Assembly (NCBI RefSeq): GCF_031458235.1
Contig: NZ_JAVDYB010000001.1
Location: 3,803,001-3,867,000 of the forward strand
Reading direction: 5' to 3'
Length of the DNA stretch: 64,000 bases
DNA from: Catenuloplanes atrovinosus
GTDB taxonomy: Bacteria; Actinomycetota; Actinomycetes; Mycobacteriales; Micromonosporaceae
Made by a program: the position numbers and the translations under genes. Position 1 is the first letter of the stretch, and every line of letters starts with the position of its first letter. The notes beneath the pieces were generated by a model. That model saw only the letters and a program-made list of their open reading frames with translations. It was not told the origin of the DNA and did not search any database. Below, in pieces: positions 16,741 through 25,628 of this stretch.

Positions 16741-17397
16741 TCAGCGGCTGGCCTCGCCGCGGAGGTAGTGCAGGACGGCGGCGACCCGGCGGTCGGTCTG
16801 GTCGTCCGGTGAGAGTTCGAGTTTGGCGAAGATGCTGCGGATGTGCTTGTGGACCGCGCCGTCCGTGACGAACAGCTTCTCGGCGATGGCGGCGTTGCCG
16901 AGGCCCTCGGCCATCAGCGCGAGCACGTCGCGTTCGCGAGGGCTCAGCCGCGCGAGTTTGGAGTCGGGGCGGGTGCGGGTGAGCAGCTGTGCCACCACCT
17001 CGGGGTCGATGGCGGTGCCGCCGCCGGCCACCCGGTGCAGCGCGGCCATGAACTCCTCGACCCGGCCGACACGCTCCTTGAGCATGTAACCCAGGCTGCC
17101 GCCGCCCTGGGTGAACAGCTCGGTGGCGAACGCCTGCTCGACGTACGCGGAGAGCACCAGCACGGCGAGGCCGGGCCGCCGGCGGCGCGCCTCGACGGCG
17201 GCCTGGATGCCCTCGTCGGTGTGGGTGGGCGGCATGCGCACGTCGACGATGGCCACGTCGGGCTCGTGCTCGTCCACGGCGGCGAGGAACGTCACCGGGT
17301 TGTCCGCGGTGTCCACCACGTCCAGGCCCTCCGCGCGCAGCAGCAGCGCCAGGCCCTCGCGCAGCAGCGCGTCGTCCTCCGCGATCACAATCCGCAC
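16741..17397 (-). CDS. NarL/LuxR-family response regulator
   Basis: 218 residues from GTG at 17397. Receiver domain: acidic pair EDD (residues 6-8), phospho-acceptor Asp in VAIVDVRMP, switch Thr/Ser in VLVLSAY and Lys in YMLKERV. C-terminal LuxR HTH: LSPRERDVLALMAEGL...GAVHKHIRSIFAKL. It overlaps the end of the kinase gene by 13 bp. The probable target is the divergent ABC operon, where a 16-bp palindrome lies. Confidence 0.94.
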   Translation of the reverse strand: MRIVIAEDDALLREGLALLLRAEGLDVVDTADNPVTFLAAVDEHEPDVAIVDVRMPPTHTDEGIQAAVEARRRRPGLAVLVLSAYVEQAFATELFTQGGGSLGYMLKERVGRVEEFMAALHRVAGGGTAIDPEVVAQLLTRTRPDSKLARLSPRERDVLALMAEGLGNAAIAEKLFVTDGAVHKHIRSIFAKLELSPDDQTDRRVAAVLHYLRGEASR

Positions 17398-18587
17398 GGC
17401 AGCTCCACCTCCACAGTGGTCGGACCGCCCACCGGGCTGGTCAGCGTGACGGTGCCGTCGTGCGCCTCGGCCCGGCGGCGGATGCCGGTCAGGCCGGTCC
17501 CGCCGTCGGCGTCCGCGCCGCCGTGGCCGTCGTCCGTGACGACCAGGCGCAGCACGTCCGCCGCGCGGGTGAGCGTGATCGAGGCCCGGGAGGCGCCGCT
17601 GTGCTTGGCGACGTTGGTCAGCGCCTCGGCGGCCACGAAGTACGCGGTCGCCTCCACGGACGCCGCGCACCGGCCGGGCACGTCCGCGTCGACCGTGACC
17701 GGGACCGGGCAGGTCGCGGCCAGCGAGGCGAGCGCGTCGGGGAGACTTCGATCGGACAGCACCGGCGGCAGGATACTGCGCACCACCCCGCGCAGCTCCG
17801 CGAGGGCCAGTTCGGCCGCGCTCTGCGCGCGCTCCAGGATCTCGTCCGCGGTGTCCGGGTCCCGGCGGACCGCGCGCCGGGCCGCGCCGAGCAGCACGTT
17901 CACCGCGACCAGCCGGTTCTGGGTGCCGTCGTGCAGCGCGCGCTCGATGCGGCGCAGCTCCACCGCGTGCGCGTCCAGCGCGGCGGCGCGGGTGGCGGTC
18001 AGCTCCGCGATCCGCATCGCCATGTCCTCGCCGGGCGCGGGCCGCAGCAGTCGCCGGCCGGGCAGCTCCTGGAGCGTGACCAGGTACGGCAGCGCGTACA
18101 GCGTGAGCAGCAGGTATCCGGCGCCCATCAGCCCGACCAGCCAGGCGCCGCCCTGGGTGCGGATCAGCGGCCAGCCGATGGCCGGCGTCGCGTCCGCGGC
18201 CGGGACGAACCGCCAGTAGAGCGGGAACAACCCGTCGCGCACGATGTCGATCGCGATGGTCAGCCCGACCGCGCCGAGGAAGAACCCCACGGTGGCGTGC
18301 AGCCCGAGCCAGCGCAGCTCGCGGCCGGTCGCCGGGTCGGTGAGCACGGCGCGCAGCTCACTTTGCGGCGGCAGGCCGGTGGGCAGGCCGAGGCGGCGGC
18401 GCTCCACGTCCGCGACCGCGCGCAGCCGCCCCATGGCGAACGGCGCGACGCGCGGCAGGACCAGCGCCAGCGCGAGCGGCCACAGCGTCAGCAGCGCCAG
18501 GGTGCCGGTCCACATGCCGGTCCCGGCGCGCTCCACGGCCGTGATCCCGATCCGGAGGCGCCGTTGGACGGCCTCGGCGACGGACAT
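17385..18587 (-). CDS. sensor histidine kinase (HisKA_3 type)
   Basis: 400 residues from ATG at 18587 (GGGAGG seven bases upstream). At least three or four membrane segments in the first 230 residues form the sensor; the phosphorylated histidine is in the ERALHDGTQNRLV box, and the ATPase N-box is EALTNVAKHS, with TDDGHGG and GTGLTGIRRRAE. Partner of the overlapping NarL regulator. Divergent from the membrane-protein/ABC-exporter operon, the layout seen for antibiotic- or envelope-stress-sensing systems. Confidence 0.93.
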   Translation of the reverse strand: MSVAEAVQRRLRIGITAVERAGTGMWTGTLALLTLWPLALALVLPRVAPFAMGRLRAVADVERRRLGLPTGLPPQSELRAVLTDPATGRELRWLGLHATVGFFLGAVGLTIAIDIVRDGLFPLYWRFVPAADATPAIGWPLIRTQGGAWLVGLMGAGYLLLTLYALPYLVTLQELPGRRLLRPAPGEDMAMRIAELTATRAAALDAHAVELRRIERALHDGTQNRLVAVNVLLGAARRAVRRDPDTADEILERAQSAAELALAELRGVVRSILPPVLSDRSLPDALASLAATCPVPVTVDADVPGRCAASVEATAYFVAAEALTNVAKHSGASRASITLTRAADVLRLVVTDDGHGGADADGGTGLTGIRRRAEAHDGTVTLTSPVGGPTTVEVELPCGL

Positions 18588-18668
18588 GCGATGCCTCCCG
18601 GTGAGCGAGTGCTTCCCGGCGACCGTAGGCCACGGGCCGGTAGGCACGGCAAGGGGCGCGGCCGGAAA

Positions 18669-18684
18669 GTACAGCCTGCTGTAC
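18669..18684. promoter_or_regulatory. 16-bp palindrome upstream of the ABC operon
   Basis: GTACAGCCTGCTGTAC: perfect 7-bp arms with a 2-bp centre, 90 bp before the first gene of the ABC operon and 82 bp before the kinase gene. A dimeric NarL-type regulator site is the likely reading, given the adjacent system. Confidence 0.45.
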
Positions 18685-18773
18685 CACGGCTGGGCAGTGC
18701 GCGGGATCGGCGACGAACGGGCCCGCCCATAGCGTCGAAGACATCGAGAGGACCCCCCGTGAAGGAGTTCGAC

Positions 18774-19016
18774 ATGGCCGCCGACCCGTACCGACTGACC
18801 GATTCCGACCCGCAGGACCCGCAGGACCCCTCGCGGACGCCGCAGGACACCCAGAATCACCGCACCCGGCTGGTGCTCTGGGTGGTGCTGGTGGTCAGCG
18901 CCGGCCTCAACGCCGCGCTGTCGACCGTGAACGTCTGGGCCGGCTCCGCGGTCGGCGTGATCGTGCTCGGCACCGCGGTCGCGCTGGTCGTCAACTACCG
19001 CAAGGGGAAGCGCTGA
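18774..19016 (+). CDS. small membrane protein of the ABC operon
   Basis: 80 residues from ATG at 18774 (AAGGAG six bases upstream). A polar, Asp/Pro/Gln-rich N-terminus of about 30 residues precedes two membrane segments (LVLWVVLVVSAGLNAAL and VGVIVLGTAVALVVNY) and a basic tail. No domain recognised. Its stop overlaps the ATPase start by one base (TGATG), so it is translated together with the exporter and could be an accessory subunit. Confidence 0.75.
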   Translation: MAADPYRLTDSDPQDPQDPSRTPQDTQNHRTRLVLWVVLVVSAGLNAALSTVNVWAGSAVGVIVLGTAVALVVNYRKGKR

Positions 19017-19750
19017 TGCTGGCCACGACCACGCGCACCGCGGTGACGCTGGAGGACGTCGTCAAGACGTACCCCGGCGGCGTCCGCGCCCTGGACGGCG
19101 TGTCGCTGTCCGTGGACGCCGGCACGTTCCTGGCCGTGATGGGCCCGTCCGGCTCCGGCAAGAGCACGCTGATGCACTGCGCGGCCGGGCTCGACACACC
19201 GACCAGCGGACGGGCGTTCATCGAGGGTACGGAGATCAGCCGGCTCAACGAGACGAAGCGCACCGAGCTGCGCCGCGCCCGCGTCGGCTTCATCTTCCAG
19301 CAGTACAACCTGCTGCCCTCGCTCAGCGTGGCGGACAACATCACGCTGCCGCTGCGCCTGGCCGGGGCCGCGCCGGACCGCGAGTGGATCGGCACGCTGG
19401 TCGACCGCGTCGGCCTGGCCGGGCGTCTGCACCACCGCCCGTCCGAGCTGTCCGGCGGGCAGCAGCAGCGCGTCGCGGTCGCCCGCGCGCTGGTCAGCCG
19501 GCCGGCCGTGGTGTTCGCGGACGAGCCGACCGGCGCGCTGGACATCCGTACCGCCCGGGAGGTCCTTGATCTTCTGCGGGCGCTCGTCGACGAGTTCGGC
19601 CAGACCGTCGTCATGGTCACCCACGACCCGGCCGCCGCCGCCCGCGCCGATCTCGCGCTGGTGATGGCGGACGGGCGGATCGCCGACACGATCGTCGCGC
19701 CGGCCGCGCCGCACCTGGCCCGCCGGCTCACCGAGCTGGAAACGGAGTAA
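19016..19750 (+). CDS. ABC transporter ATP-binding protein (MacB/LolD type)
   Basis: 244 residues. Walker A GPSGSGKSTL (about 43-52), Q-loop in FIFQQYNLLP, signature LSGGQQQRVAVARAL, Walker B VVFADEP, D-loop ALD and switch VTHD are complete. The sequence class (FQQYNLLPSLSVADNI) is that of MacB-like ATPases that pair with FtsX-type permeases. Four bases separate it from that permease gene. Confidence 0.95.
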   Translation: MLATTTRTAVTLEDVVKTYPGGVRALDGVSLSVDAGTFLAVMGPSGSGKSTLMHCAAGLDTPTSGRAFIEGTEISRLNETKRTELRRARVGFIFQQYNLLPSLSVADNITLPLRLAGAAPDREWIGTLVDRVGLAGRLHHRPSELSGGQQQRVAVARALVSRPAVVFADEPTGALDIRTAREVLDLLRALVDEFGQTVVMVTHDPAAAARADLALVMADGRIADTIVAPAAPHLARRLTELETE

Positions 19751-19754
19751 CGCC

Positions 19755-22277
19755 ATGCTGTACCTCGCCGCACGCATGGCCCGGCAGCGGATAGCCGGGC
19801 TGGTCGCGGTCGCCTGCGCCACGATGGGCGGCGCCGCACTGGTCGCCGCGATCGGCGTGGTCGCGGAGTCCGGCCTGCGCGGGCACCCCGACCCGGGGCG
19901 CCTGGCGCCGGCGGACGTGGTGGTGTCCGCGCCGCAGCTCTATCAGGTGCCCGAGGACCTGCCGATCGCGCTGCCGGAGCGGGCCGGCGTGCCGTCCTCG
20001 CTGGTCACCGCGCTGGCCGGGCTGCCCGGCGTGACCGCGGCGATCGGCGACGTGACCGTGGCCGCGGCCGTGTTCGGCCCGGACGGGCGGGTGCTGCCGG
20101 TCGAGGGGCACGGCTGGTCGTCGACCGCGCTGCTGCCGGGCACCGGGACCGGGCCGACCGGCACCGAGGAGGGCGGGCGGCCGACCGGCATCCCGGACGG
20201 GCTGACCGCGCCGGCCGGCGACGCCGAGGTGGCGATGGACGCCGCGACCGCGAGCGCGGCCGGTGTCGCGCCCGGCGGGACCGTGCGGCTCAGCTCCGGC
20301 GGGCGGACCGGCGACTACCGGGTCACGGCCGTGCTCGACGCCGGCGGCCCGGCCGTGTACTTCGCCGACCGGACCGCGATCACGCTCAGCGGCCGTACCG
20401 GGGACCGGGTGGACCTGGTCGCGCTGCGCACCGAGCCGGGCCGCGCGGACGAGGTCGCGGACGCGGCCCGCGCGCTGGACGGCGGGCTCGCGGTGAGCAC
20501 CGGCGCGGCGCGCGGCGACGTGGCGGACCCGGCGGCCGCGGCGGCACGGCGGATGCTGCCGCTGCTGGCCGGGTCGCTGTCCGGCGTCACCCTGGTGGTG
20601 ATGGGCATCATCGTCGGGGGCGCGCTCGCGGTCGCGCTGGCCGGGCAGCGGCGCGAGCTGGCGCTGCTGCGCGCGGTCGGCGCCACGCCCCGGCAGATCC
20701 GCCGGCTCGCGACCCGGCAGGCGCTGATCGCCTCCACCGTCGCGTCGATCCCCGGCGCCGCGCTCGGCTACCTGGTGGCGGAGGCGTTCCGCGGGCTGCT
20801 GGCCGGGCTGGGCATGGTCCCGGCCGGGCTGCCGCTGCTGTGGAGCCCGCTGCCGGCCGTGGCCGCGGTGCTGCTGATGGCGCTGACCTCGTGGATCGCG
20901 GCGCTGTGCGCGGTGCTGAAGACCTCGCGGATGCCGGCGACCGAGGCCGTGGCCGGCTCGCGGACGGAACCGCGTACCCCCTCGGTCTGGCGCTTCTCCG
21001 CGGGCCTGGTCGTGCTGGCCGGCGCGAACGCGCTGGCGGTGCTGCCGCTGGTGTCGCGCACCGAGATCGGCGCCGCGACCACCGCGATGGCCGGCATCCT
21101 GGCCGCGGTCGGCCTGGCCATGTCCGGTCCCGGCCTGCTGGCCCGCGCCGGTCGCGCGATGGCACGCCGGCTCCCGGCGCGGGCGGCGGCGCCGACGTGG
21201 CTCGCGGTCGCCAACACCCGGGGGTACGCGGTGCGCACCGCCGCCGCGATCAGCACGCTCGCGGTCGCGGTGGTGTTCACGCTCACCTACGCGCTGACCC
21301 AGACCACGGTGCTGGCCGGCGCCACCCGGGACCTCACGGACGCCACCCGCGCCCAGCTGTCCGTGACCGCGCCGGCGCTGGGCCGGGTGCCGTCCGAGCT
21401 GGCCGGCGCGGTCCGGCAGGTGCCCGGCGTGACCGGCGCGGCGATGGTCGGCGACACCGCGGTGATCTGGACGTACCGGCTGTTCGGCGAGGAACAGGTG
21501 GAGCCGTCGGCCGCCACCGTGCTGACGCCGGACGCCGCGTCCGTGCTGGACCTGGACGTGCGCGACGGCGACCTGAGCGGGCTGACCGGTGCCACGGTCG
21601 CGGTCGACGCCGGTGCGGCGCGCGCTCGCGGCGTGGGGGTGGGCGACGAGATCACGCTGGCGCTCGGCGACGGCACGCCGGCCACCGCGCGGGTGGTCGC
21701 GGTCTACGGCCGCGGTCTCGGCTTCGGCCCGGTCGTGCTCTCCCGCGACCTGGCGGCCGGGCACGCCACCGGCCTGGACCAGCGGCTGCTGGTGCGCGCG
21801 GACTCCGCGGCGGCGATCGCGGCGGTGGAGGCGCTGGTCGCGTCCCGGCCGGGTACGGTGGCCGGCCCGGCCGACCCCGGGTCCGCGCGCGTGTCGCCGG
21901 AGCTGTGGCTGAACATCGCCGTGCTCGGCGTGCTGCTCGGCTACCTGCTGCTCGGCATCGCGAACAAGCTGGTCACCGCGACCGCGCAGCGCCGGGACGA
22001 GCTGACGCTGCTGCGGCTGACCGGCGCGACCCCGGCGCAGGTCCGCGCCATGCTGCGCGGCGAGGCCACGCTGATCTGGGTCTTCGCGACCGTGGGCGGC
22101 GTGGGGCTGGCGGTCGTACCGCTGATGCTGCTGTCCCTGGGGTTCCTGCACCGGCCGTGGCCGGCCGGGCCGTGGTGGATCGGCCCCGCGGTGGTGGGGG
22201 TGGTGGGCCTGCTCGCGTTCCTCAGCGTCGAGATCCCCGGCCGCCGGGTGCTGCGCGACGCATCCGTGGCGGTCTGA
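19755..22277 (+). CDS. FtsX-like ABC permease
   Basis: 840 residues. One N-terminal membrane helix, a large extracytoplasmic part, three helices with the FtsX core (LALLRAVGATPRQIRRL, about 300-316), a second set including a mid-protein helix (about 500) and a repeated core near the end (LTLLRLTGATPAQVRAM). This duplicated FtsX layout with ten or so helices is usual for actinobacterial exporters of peptides or lipids and of bacitracin/lantibiotic-resistance type. Substrate unknown. Confidence 0.92.
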   Translation: MLYLAARMARQRIAGLVAVACATMGGAALVAAIGVVAESGLRGHPDPGRLAPADVVVSAPQLYQVPEDLPIALPERAGVPSSLVTALAGLPGVTAAIGDVTVAAAVFGPDGRVLPVEGHGWSSTALLPGTGTGPTGTEEGGRPTGIPDGLTAPAGDAEVAMDAATASAAGVAPGGTVRLSSGGRTGDYRVTAVLDAGGPAVYFADRTAITLSGRTGDRVDLVALRTEPGRADEVADAARALDGGLAVSTGAARGDVADPAAAAARRMLPLLAGSLSGVTLVVMGIIVGGALAVALAGQRRELALLRAVGATPRQIRRLATRQALIASTVASIPGAALGYLVAEAFRGLLAGLGMVPAGLPLLWSPLPAVAAVLLMALTSWIAALCAVLKTSRMPATEAVAGSRTEPRTPSVWRFSAGLVVLAGANALAVLPLVSRTEIGAATTAMAGILAAVGLAMSGPGLLARAGRAMARRLPARAAAPTWLAVANTRGYAVRTAAAISTLAVAVVFTLTYALTQTTVLAGATRDLTDATRAQLSVTAPALGRVPSELAGAVRQVPGVTGAAMVGDTAVIWTYRLFGEEQVEPSAATVLTPDAASVLDLDVRDGDLSGLTGATVAVDAGAARARGVGVGDEITLALGDGTPATARVVAVYGRGLGFGPVVLSRDLAAGHATGLDQRLLVRADSAAAIAAVEALVASRPGTVAGPADPGSARVSPELWLNIAVLGVLLGYLLLGIANKLVTATAQRRDELTLLRLTGATPAQVRAMLRGEATLIWVFATVGGVGLAVVPLMLLSLGFLHRPWPAGPWWIGPAVVGVVGLLAFLSVEIPGRRVLRDASVAV

Positions 22278-22339
22278 CCGGGGTGGCCGGGCGCTCCCGG
22301 CCGCTCCGGCGTACCCTGTGTCCACTGAGGAGGGGGTGG

Positions 22340-22471
22340 GTGGTCGTGGAGTCGCGCAGGCGGTACGTGGAGCGTGCCGCGTCCGGGCCCGGCTACCTGG
22401 CGATAGTGGGCACGGCCGCGGTCGTCGTCGGCGTCGTCTCCGCGCTGCTGGAGGCCTGGGCCCCGTGGTGA
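22340..22471 (+). CDS. 43-residue single-helix membrane protein
   Basis: GTG at 22340 follows GAGGAGGGGG by about six bases, a very strong ribosome site. The product has a basic N-terminus (ESRRRYVERAA), one membrane helix (YLAIVGTAAVVVGVVSALL) and ends EAWAPW. It is 62 bp behind the FtsX permease gene, in the same direction. No family recognised; the ribosome site and helix make it a credible small gene. Confidence 0.55.
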   Translation: MVVESRRRYVERAASGPGYLAIVGTAAVVVGVVSALLEAWAPW

Positions 22472-22481
22472 GCGCCGCCGC

Positions 22482-23294
22482 TCAGTCCTCGCCGGAGAGC
22501 GCGCCCGCCGCGCCCTCCCGCCAGTAGCCGCGGACCGCCACCCGCTCGGCCGGCAGGCCCCGTTCGTGCCGGAAGTGGGTGCGCAACGCGCGCATCACCG
22601 CGGCCTCGCCCGCGCCCCAGACGAACGAGCCGGGCCCGATCGGCACGCCGCGCACCGCGTCGATCACGGTCTCCACCGGCGCCGCGCCCAGCCGGCGGAG
22701 GTCGGCCGGGCGACCACCGCCGAGCACCCGCTCCGGGCCCTCGGCCAGCACCAGCACCCGGACGACCGCCTCCGGCGGCAGTTCCTCCAGGAACCGCTCG
22801 GCCGCGGGCAGCCCGGTCTCGTCCGCGATCAGCAGGTAGTCGTCGCAGTCGGCCGGGAAGACCTGGCTGACCCGCGGCCCGATCACGCCCAGCGCGTCGC
22901 CGGGCGCGGCCGTGGTGGCCCACCGGCCGGCCGGGCCGTGCGCGTGCAGCACGAAGTCGAGCGTCAGCTCCACGGCGTCCGCGTCGAACCGGCGCGGCGT
23001 GTAGTCGCGGATCGCGCTCGCGTCCCGGCGGCCCGGCGCGGGCAGCGCCAGCTCGCCGGTCTCCGGGTCCGGCACCACGATCCGCACGTGGTCGGCCGCG
23101 GCCAGCGGCACCCACGGGAAGTCGGCCTCCAGCTCCGGCCCGCCCAGCACGACGCGGCGCATGGTGGGGCTCAGCTCCTCGACCCGGAGCACCTCGAGCC
23201 GCCGTCGCCGCTCCTGGTGGGACACGCGTCGCACCAGCCCGGCGCCCCTGCCTCCCTCGCGCGCCGCGGTGCCGCGGCCAGTCGGTTGTGTCAC
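22482..23294 (-). CDS. siderophore-interacting FAD/NADPH reductase (ViuB family)
   Basis: 270 residues, GTG start. FAD-binding barrel with DYTPRRFDADAVELTLDF and the flavin/phosphate region GPAGRWATTAAPGDALGVIGPR, then a NAD(P) domain (YLLIADETGLPAAERFLEELP) and C-terminal VWGAGEAAVMRALRTHFR, the SIP signature. Such enzymes reduce ferric siderophores in the cytoplasm to release iron. No siderophore transporter genes are adjacent, so the partner system lies elsewhere. Confidence 0.93.
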   Translation of the reverse strand: MTQPTGRGTAAREGGRGAGLVRRVSHQERRRRLEVLRVEELSPTMRRVVLGGPELEADFPWVPLAAADHVRIVVPDPETGELALPAPGRRDASAIRDYTPRRFDADAVELTLDFVLHAHGPAGRWATTAAPGDALGVIGPRVSQVFPADCDDYLLIADETGLPAAERFLEELPPEAVVRVLVLAEGPERVLGGGRPADLRRLGAAPVETVIDAVRGVPIGPGSFVWGAGEAAVMRALRTHFRHERGLPAERVAVRGYWREGAAGALSGED

Positions 23295-23343
23295 CGGTCC
23301 ATTCTGCTGCCGCGCCCGGGCACGCCGGAGCAGGGGGTCCGGC

Positions 23344-23949
23344 TCAGTCGCTCATGTCGCCGGTGCCGGGAGTGCCGGGGCGCAGGCCGTACCGCAGCAG
23401 CAGCACGCCCTTCGGCGAGGTGAACGGCGGCTCCAGCAGCTCGAGGCTGGACGGCACCGCGCCGCCGTCGAACACCTTCTTGCCGACGCCGAGCACGATC
23501 GGGTGGATCCACAGGTTCAGCCGGTCGAAGAGGCGCTCGCGCAGCAGCGACTGCACCAGGTTCAGGCTGCCGATCACGTGGATCTTCTCGTGCGTGGCCC
23601 GCACCTTCTCCACGGCGCCGGCCAGGTCCGGGCCGAGCAGCGTCGAGCCGGCCCAGTCCAGCGCGGGCGTGCCGCGCGAGGCGACGTACTTCGGGATGCG
23701 GTTGAACAGCCGGGCGATCACGTCGTCGCGCCCCGGCCAGTACGCGGCGAAGATGTCGTAGGTGCGGCGGCCGAGCAGCAGCGCGTCCATCCCCTCCATG
23801 CCGGCGAGCACGCGCTCCCCGGTCGTCTCGTCCGACAGCGGCGCCTGCCACCCGCCGAACGGGAAACCCTCCGGGTCCTCGTGCGGTCCGCCCGGCGCCT
23901 GCCCGACCAGGTCCAGCGTCGCGAACAGGTCGATGTGAACGATGCCCAT
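23344..23949 (-). CDS. dihydrofolate reductase-family protein (RibD C-terminal-like)
   Basis: 201 residues from ATG at 23949 (GAGGAGG five bases upstream). LFATLDLVGQAPGGP at the start, LLLGRRTYDIFAAYW (about 58-72), KIHVIGSLNLVQSLL and the C-terminal HPIVLGVGKKVF are features of the stand-alone DHFR-like/YyaP group, many of unknown function. Likely NADPH-dependent. It is 62 bp from the MarR gene in the same direction and could be co-regulated. Confidence 0.85.
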   Translation of the reverse strand: MGIVHIDLFATLDLVGQAPGGPHEDPEGFPFGGWQAPLSDETTGERVLAGMEGMDALLLGRRTYDIFAAYWPGRDDVIARLFNRIPKYVASRGTPALDWAGSTLLGPDLAGAVEKVRATHEKIHVIGSLNLVQSLLRERLFDRLNLWIHPIVLGVGKKVFDGGAVPSSLELLEPPFTSPKGVLLLRYGLRPGTPGTGDMSD

Positions 23950-24008
23950 GATGTCCTCCTCGTGGTCCGTCACCGGTACAGACCCGCGACGGCGCCGGAA
24001 CTCATCGG

Positions 24009-24434
24009 TCATCCGCCGAGCCGGGTGAGCAGCCGGCCGACCAGCTCGTGCAGCCGGTCCCGATCCGCCGGCGGCAGCACCGGGTCGACGGCCTCGGCCA
24101 CCGCCTCCGCGTAGGTGACGGACGCGGCGGCGAGCGTGTCCCGGCCGGCACCGGTGAGGGCCAGGCGGCTGGCGCGGCGGTCGTCCGGGTCCGGCTCGCG
24201 GGCGAGCAGGCCGAGCGTGACCATCCGGTCGGCGAGCTTGCTCGCGCCGCCGACCGTGATGCTCATCCGCTGCGCGAGGTCGCCGACCCGGGCCGGGCCG
24301 CCGGCCAGCGCGTGCAGCGCCTGGAAGCGGGCCAGCGTCACATCGTGCGCGTCGCGCAGGCGCGCGTCGACCCGATCCCAGAGCAGGATCTGCACGCGGA
24401 TCAGGTCGTCCAGCCAGGTGATGCGGTCGCTCAC
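24009..24434 (-). CDS. MarR-family transcriptional regulator
   Basis: 141 residues from GTG at 24434 (AAGGAG six bases upstream). Winged helix: ARFQALHALAGGPARVGDLAQRM..., recognition helix GGASKLADRMVTLGLL, wing EPDPDDRRASRLALT. Divergent from a quinone oxidoreductase gene; the paired TTCCnnGGAA sites between the starts fit autoregulation and control of the oxidoreductase. Confidence 0.93.
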   Translation of the reverse strand: MSDRITWLDDLIRVQILLWDRVDARLRDAHDVTLARFQALHALAGGPARVGDLAQRMSITVGGASKLADRMVTLGLLAREPDPDDRRASRLALTGAGRDTLAAASVTYAEAVAEAVDPVLPPADRDRLHELVGRLLTRLGG

Positions 24435-24450
24435 GGAATCTCCTTTTATG

Positions 24451-24475
24451 TTCCTTGGAATATTCTTCCACGGAA
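24451..24475. promoter_or_regulatory. paired MarR-type operators
   Basis: TTCCTTGGAA at 24451-24460 and TTCCACGGAA at 24466-24475, centres 15 bp apart (about 1.5 helical turns), in the 57 bp between the divergent MarR and oxidoreductase starts. The stretch is A+T-rich compared with its surroundings. Confidence 0.7.
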
Positions 24476-24491
24476 TGCGTTGGCGAGTGGC

Positions 24492-25478
24492 ATGACCATG
24501 CGAGCTGTCGTGCTGACCGGTCCGGGACCGGTCGAGAATCTGTCCGTGCGGGATCTGCCGATCCCGGAGCCGGAGCCGGGGTGGGTACGCATCGCGGTGC
24601 GCGCGTTCGGCCTGAACCGCTCCGAACTGCACCTCCGGCTCGGGTACGCGCACAACGCCCGCTTCCCGATCGTGCCCGGCATCGAGGCCACCGGCGTGGT
24701 GGACGCCGCGCCCGGCACGGACCTGCGGCCCGGCCAGCAGGTGGTGGCCATGATGGGCGGGATGGGCCGCGCGTTCGACGGCGGCTACGCGGAGTACACG
24801 GTGGTGCCGCGCGCGCAGGTGATCCCGTTCCGGTCCGAGCTGCCGTGGGAGGTGCTCGGCGCGGTGCCGGAGACGCTGCAGACCGCGTACGGCTCGCTCA
24901 CCGTCGGCCTCGACCTGCGCCCCGGGCAGACGCTGCTGATCCGGGGCGGCACGTCCGCGCTCGGCTACGCCACCGCGGCACTGGCCCGCGACCTCGGCGC
25001 GACCGTGCTCGCCACCACGCGGCAGCGCGCCCGCCTCGATGACCTCGCCGCCCACGGCGTCGATCATCCACTGCTCGACGACGGCGCGGTGGCCGCCTCC
25101 GTCCGCCGCATCCTGCCGGACGGCGTGGACGCGGCGCTGGAACTGGTCGGCACGCCCACGCTCCCGGACACGCTGGCGGCCACGCGCGTGCACGGAACCG
25201 TGTGCATGGCCGGAATGCTGTCCAACGTGTGGACCGTGCCGGACTTCTACCCGATCGCCTACCTCCCGGCCGGCGTGCGGCTGACCGGCTACAGCGGCGA
25301 CGCGTCCGACCTGCCGCCGGCCGTGCTCCAGCGCGCGCTCGACCAGATCGCGGCCGGCACGCTCACGCTCGGCCCGATCACCACCTACCCGCTCGACCGC
25401 ATCCGCGACGCCCACCACGACATCGAAACCAACGCCATCAGCGGCAAGGCCGTCGCCCTCCCCCACCCACCCCTCTAG
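24492..25478 (+). CDS. NADPH:quinone oxidoreductase-like MDR enzyme
   Basis: 328 residues from ATG at 24492 (a second ATG two codons later is equally possible). Zinc-free quinone-reductase group: RAFGLNRSELHLRLG, FPIVPGIEATGVV, cofactor site LIRGGTSALGYATAALA (about 153-169), and C-terminal ALDQIAAGTLTLGPI...DAHHDIE. Acts on quinones or enones in the cytoplasm; induction through the divergent MarR by electrophiles or phenolics is the usual pattern (inference). Confidence 0.9.
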   Translation: MTMRAVVLTGPGPVENLSVRDLPIPEPEPGWVRIAVRAFGLNRSELHLRLGYAHNARFPIVPGIEATGVVDAAPGTDLRPGQQVVAMMGGMGRAFDGGYAEYTVVPRAQVIPFRSELPWEVLGAVPETLQTAYGSLTVGLDLRPGQTLLIRGGTSALGYATAALARDLGATVLATTRQRARLDDLAAHGVDHPLLDDGAVAASVRRILPDGVDAALELVGTPTLPDTLAATRVHGTVCMAGMLSNVWTVPDFYPIAYLPAGVRLTGYSGDASDLPPAVLQRALDQIAAGTLTLGPITTYPLDRIRDAHHDIETNAISGKAVALPHPPL

Positions 25479-25503
25479 CCCACACCCCCTCCCCGCCCTC
25501 CCG

Positions 25504-25628
25504 CCCGCCACGCCGTCGCACACCGACGCCCTCCGCGCCGTCGCACGCCGTCGCCCTCCGCGCCGACGCCCGCCACGCCGTCGCACGCCGACGCCCGCCA
25601 CGCCGTCGCACGCCGACGCCCTCCGCGC
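25504..25628. repeat. 25-bp imperfect tandem repeat
   Basis: Units of the type CCCGCCACGCCGTCGCACGC plus CGACG repeat four to five times, with one shortened unit near the middle. The repeats begin 25 bp after the oxidoreductase stop. Non-coding in every frame as far as I can judge. Confidence 0.65.

Noticed and set aside
19728-22325. 865-codon open frame antisense to the FtsX permease
   Set aside because: Arg/Gly/Ala-rich translation without domain features; a shadow caused by high third-position G+C of the real gene.
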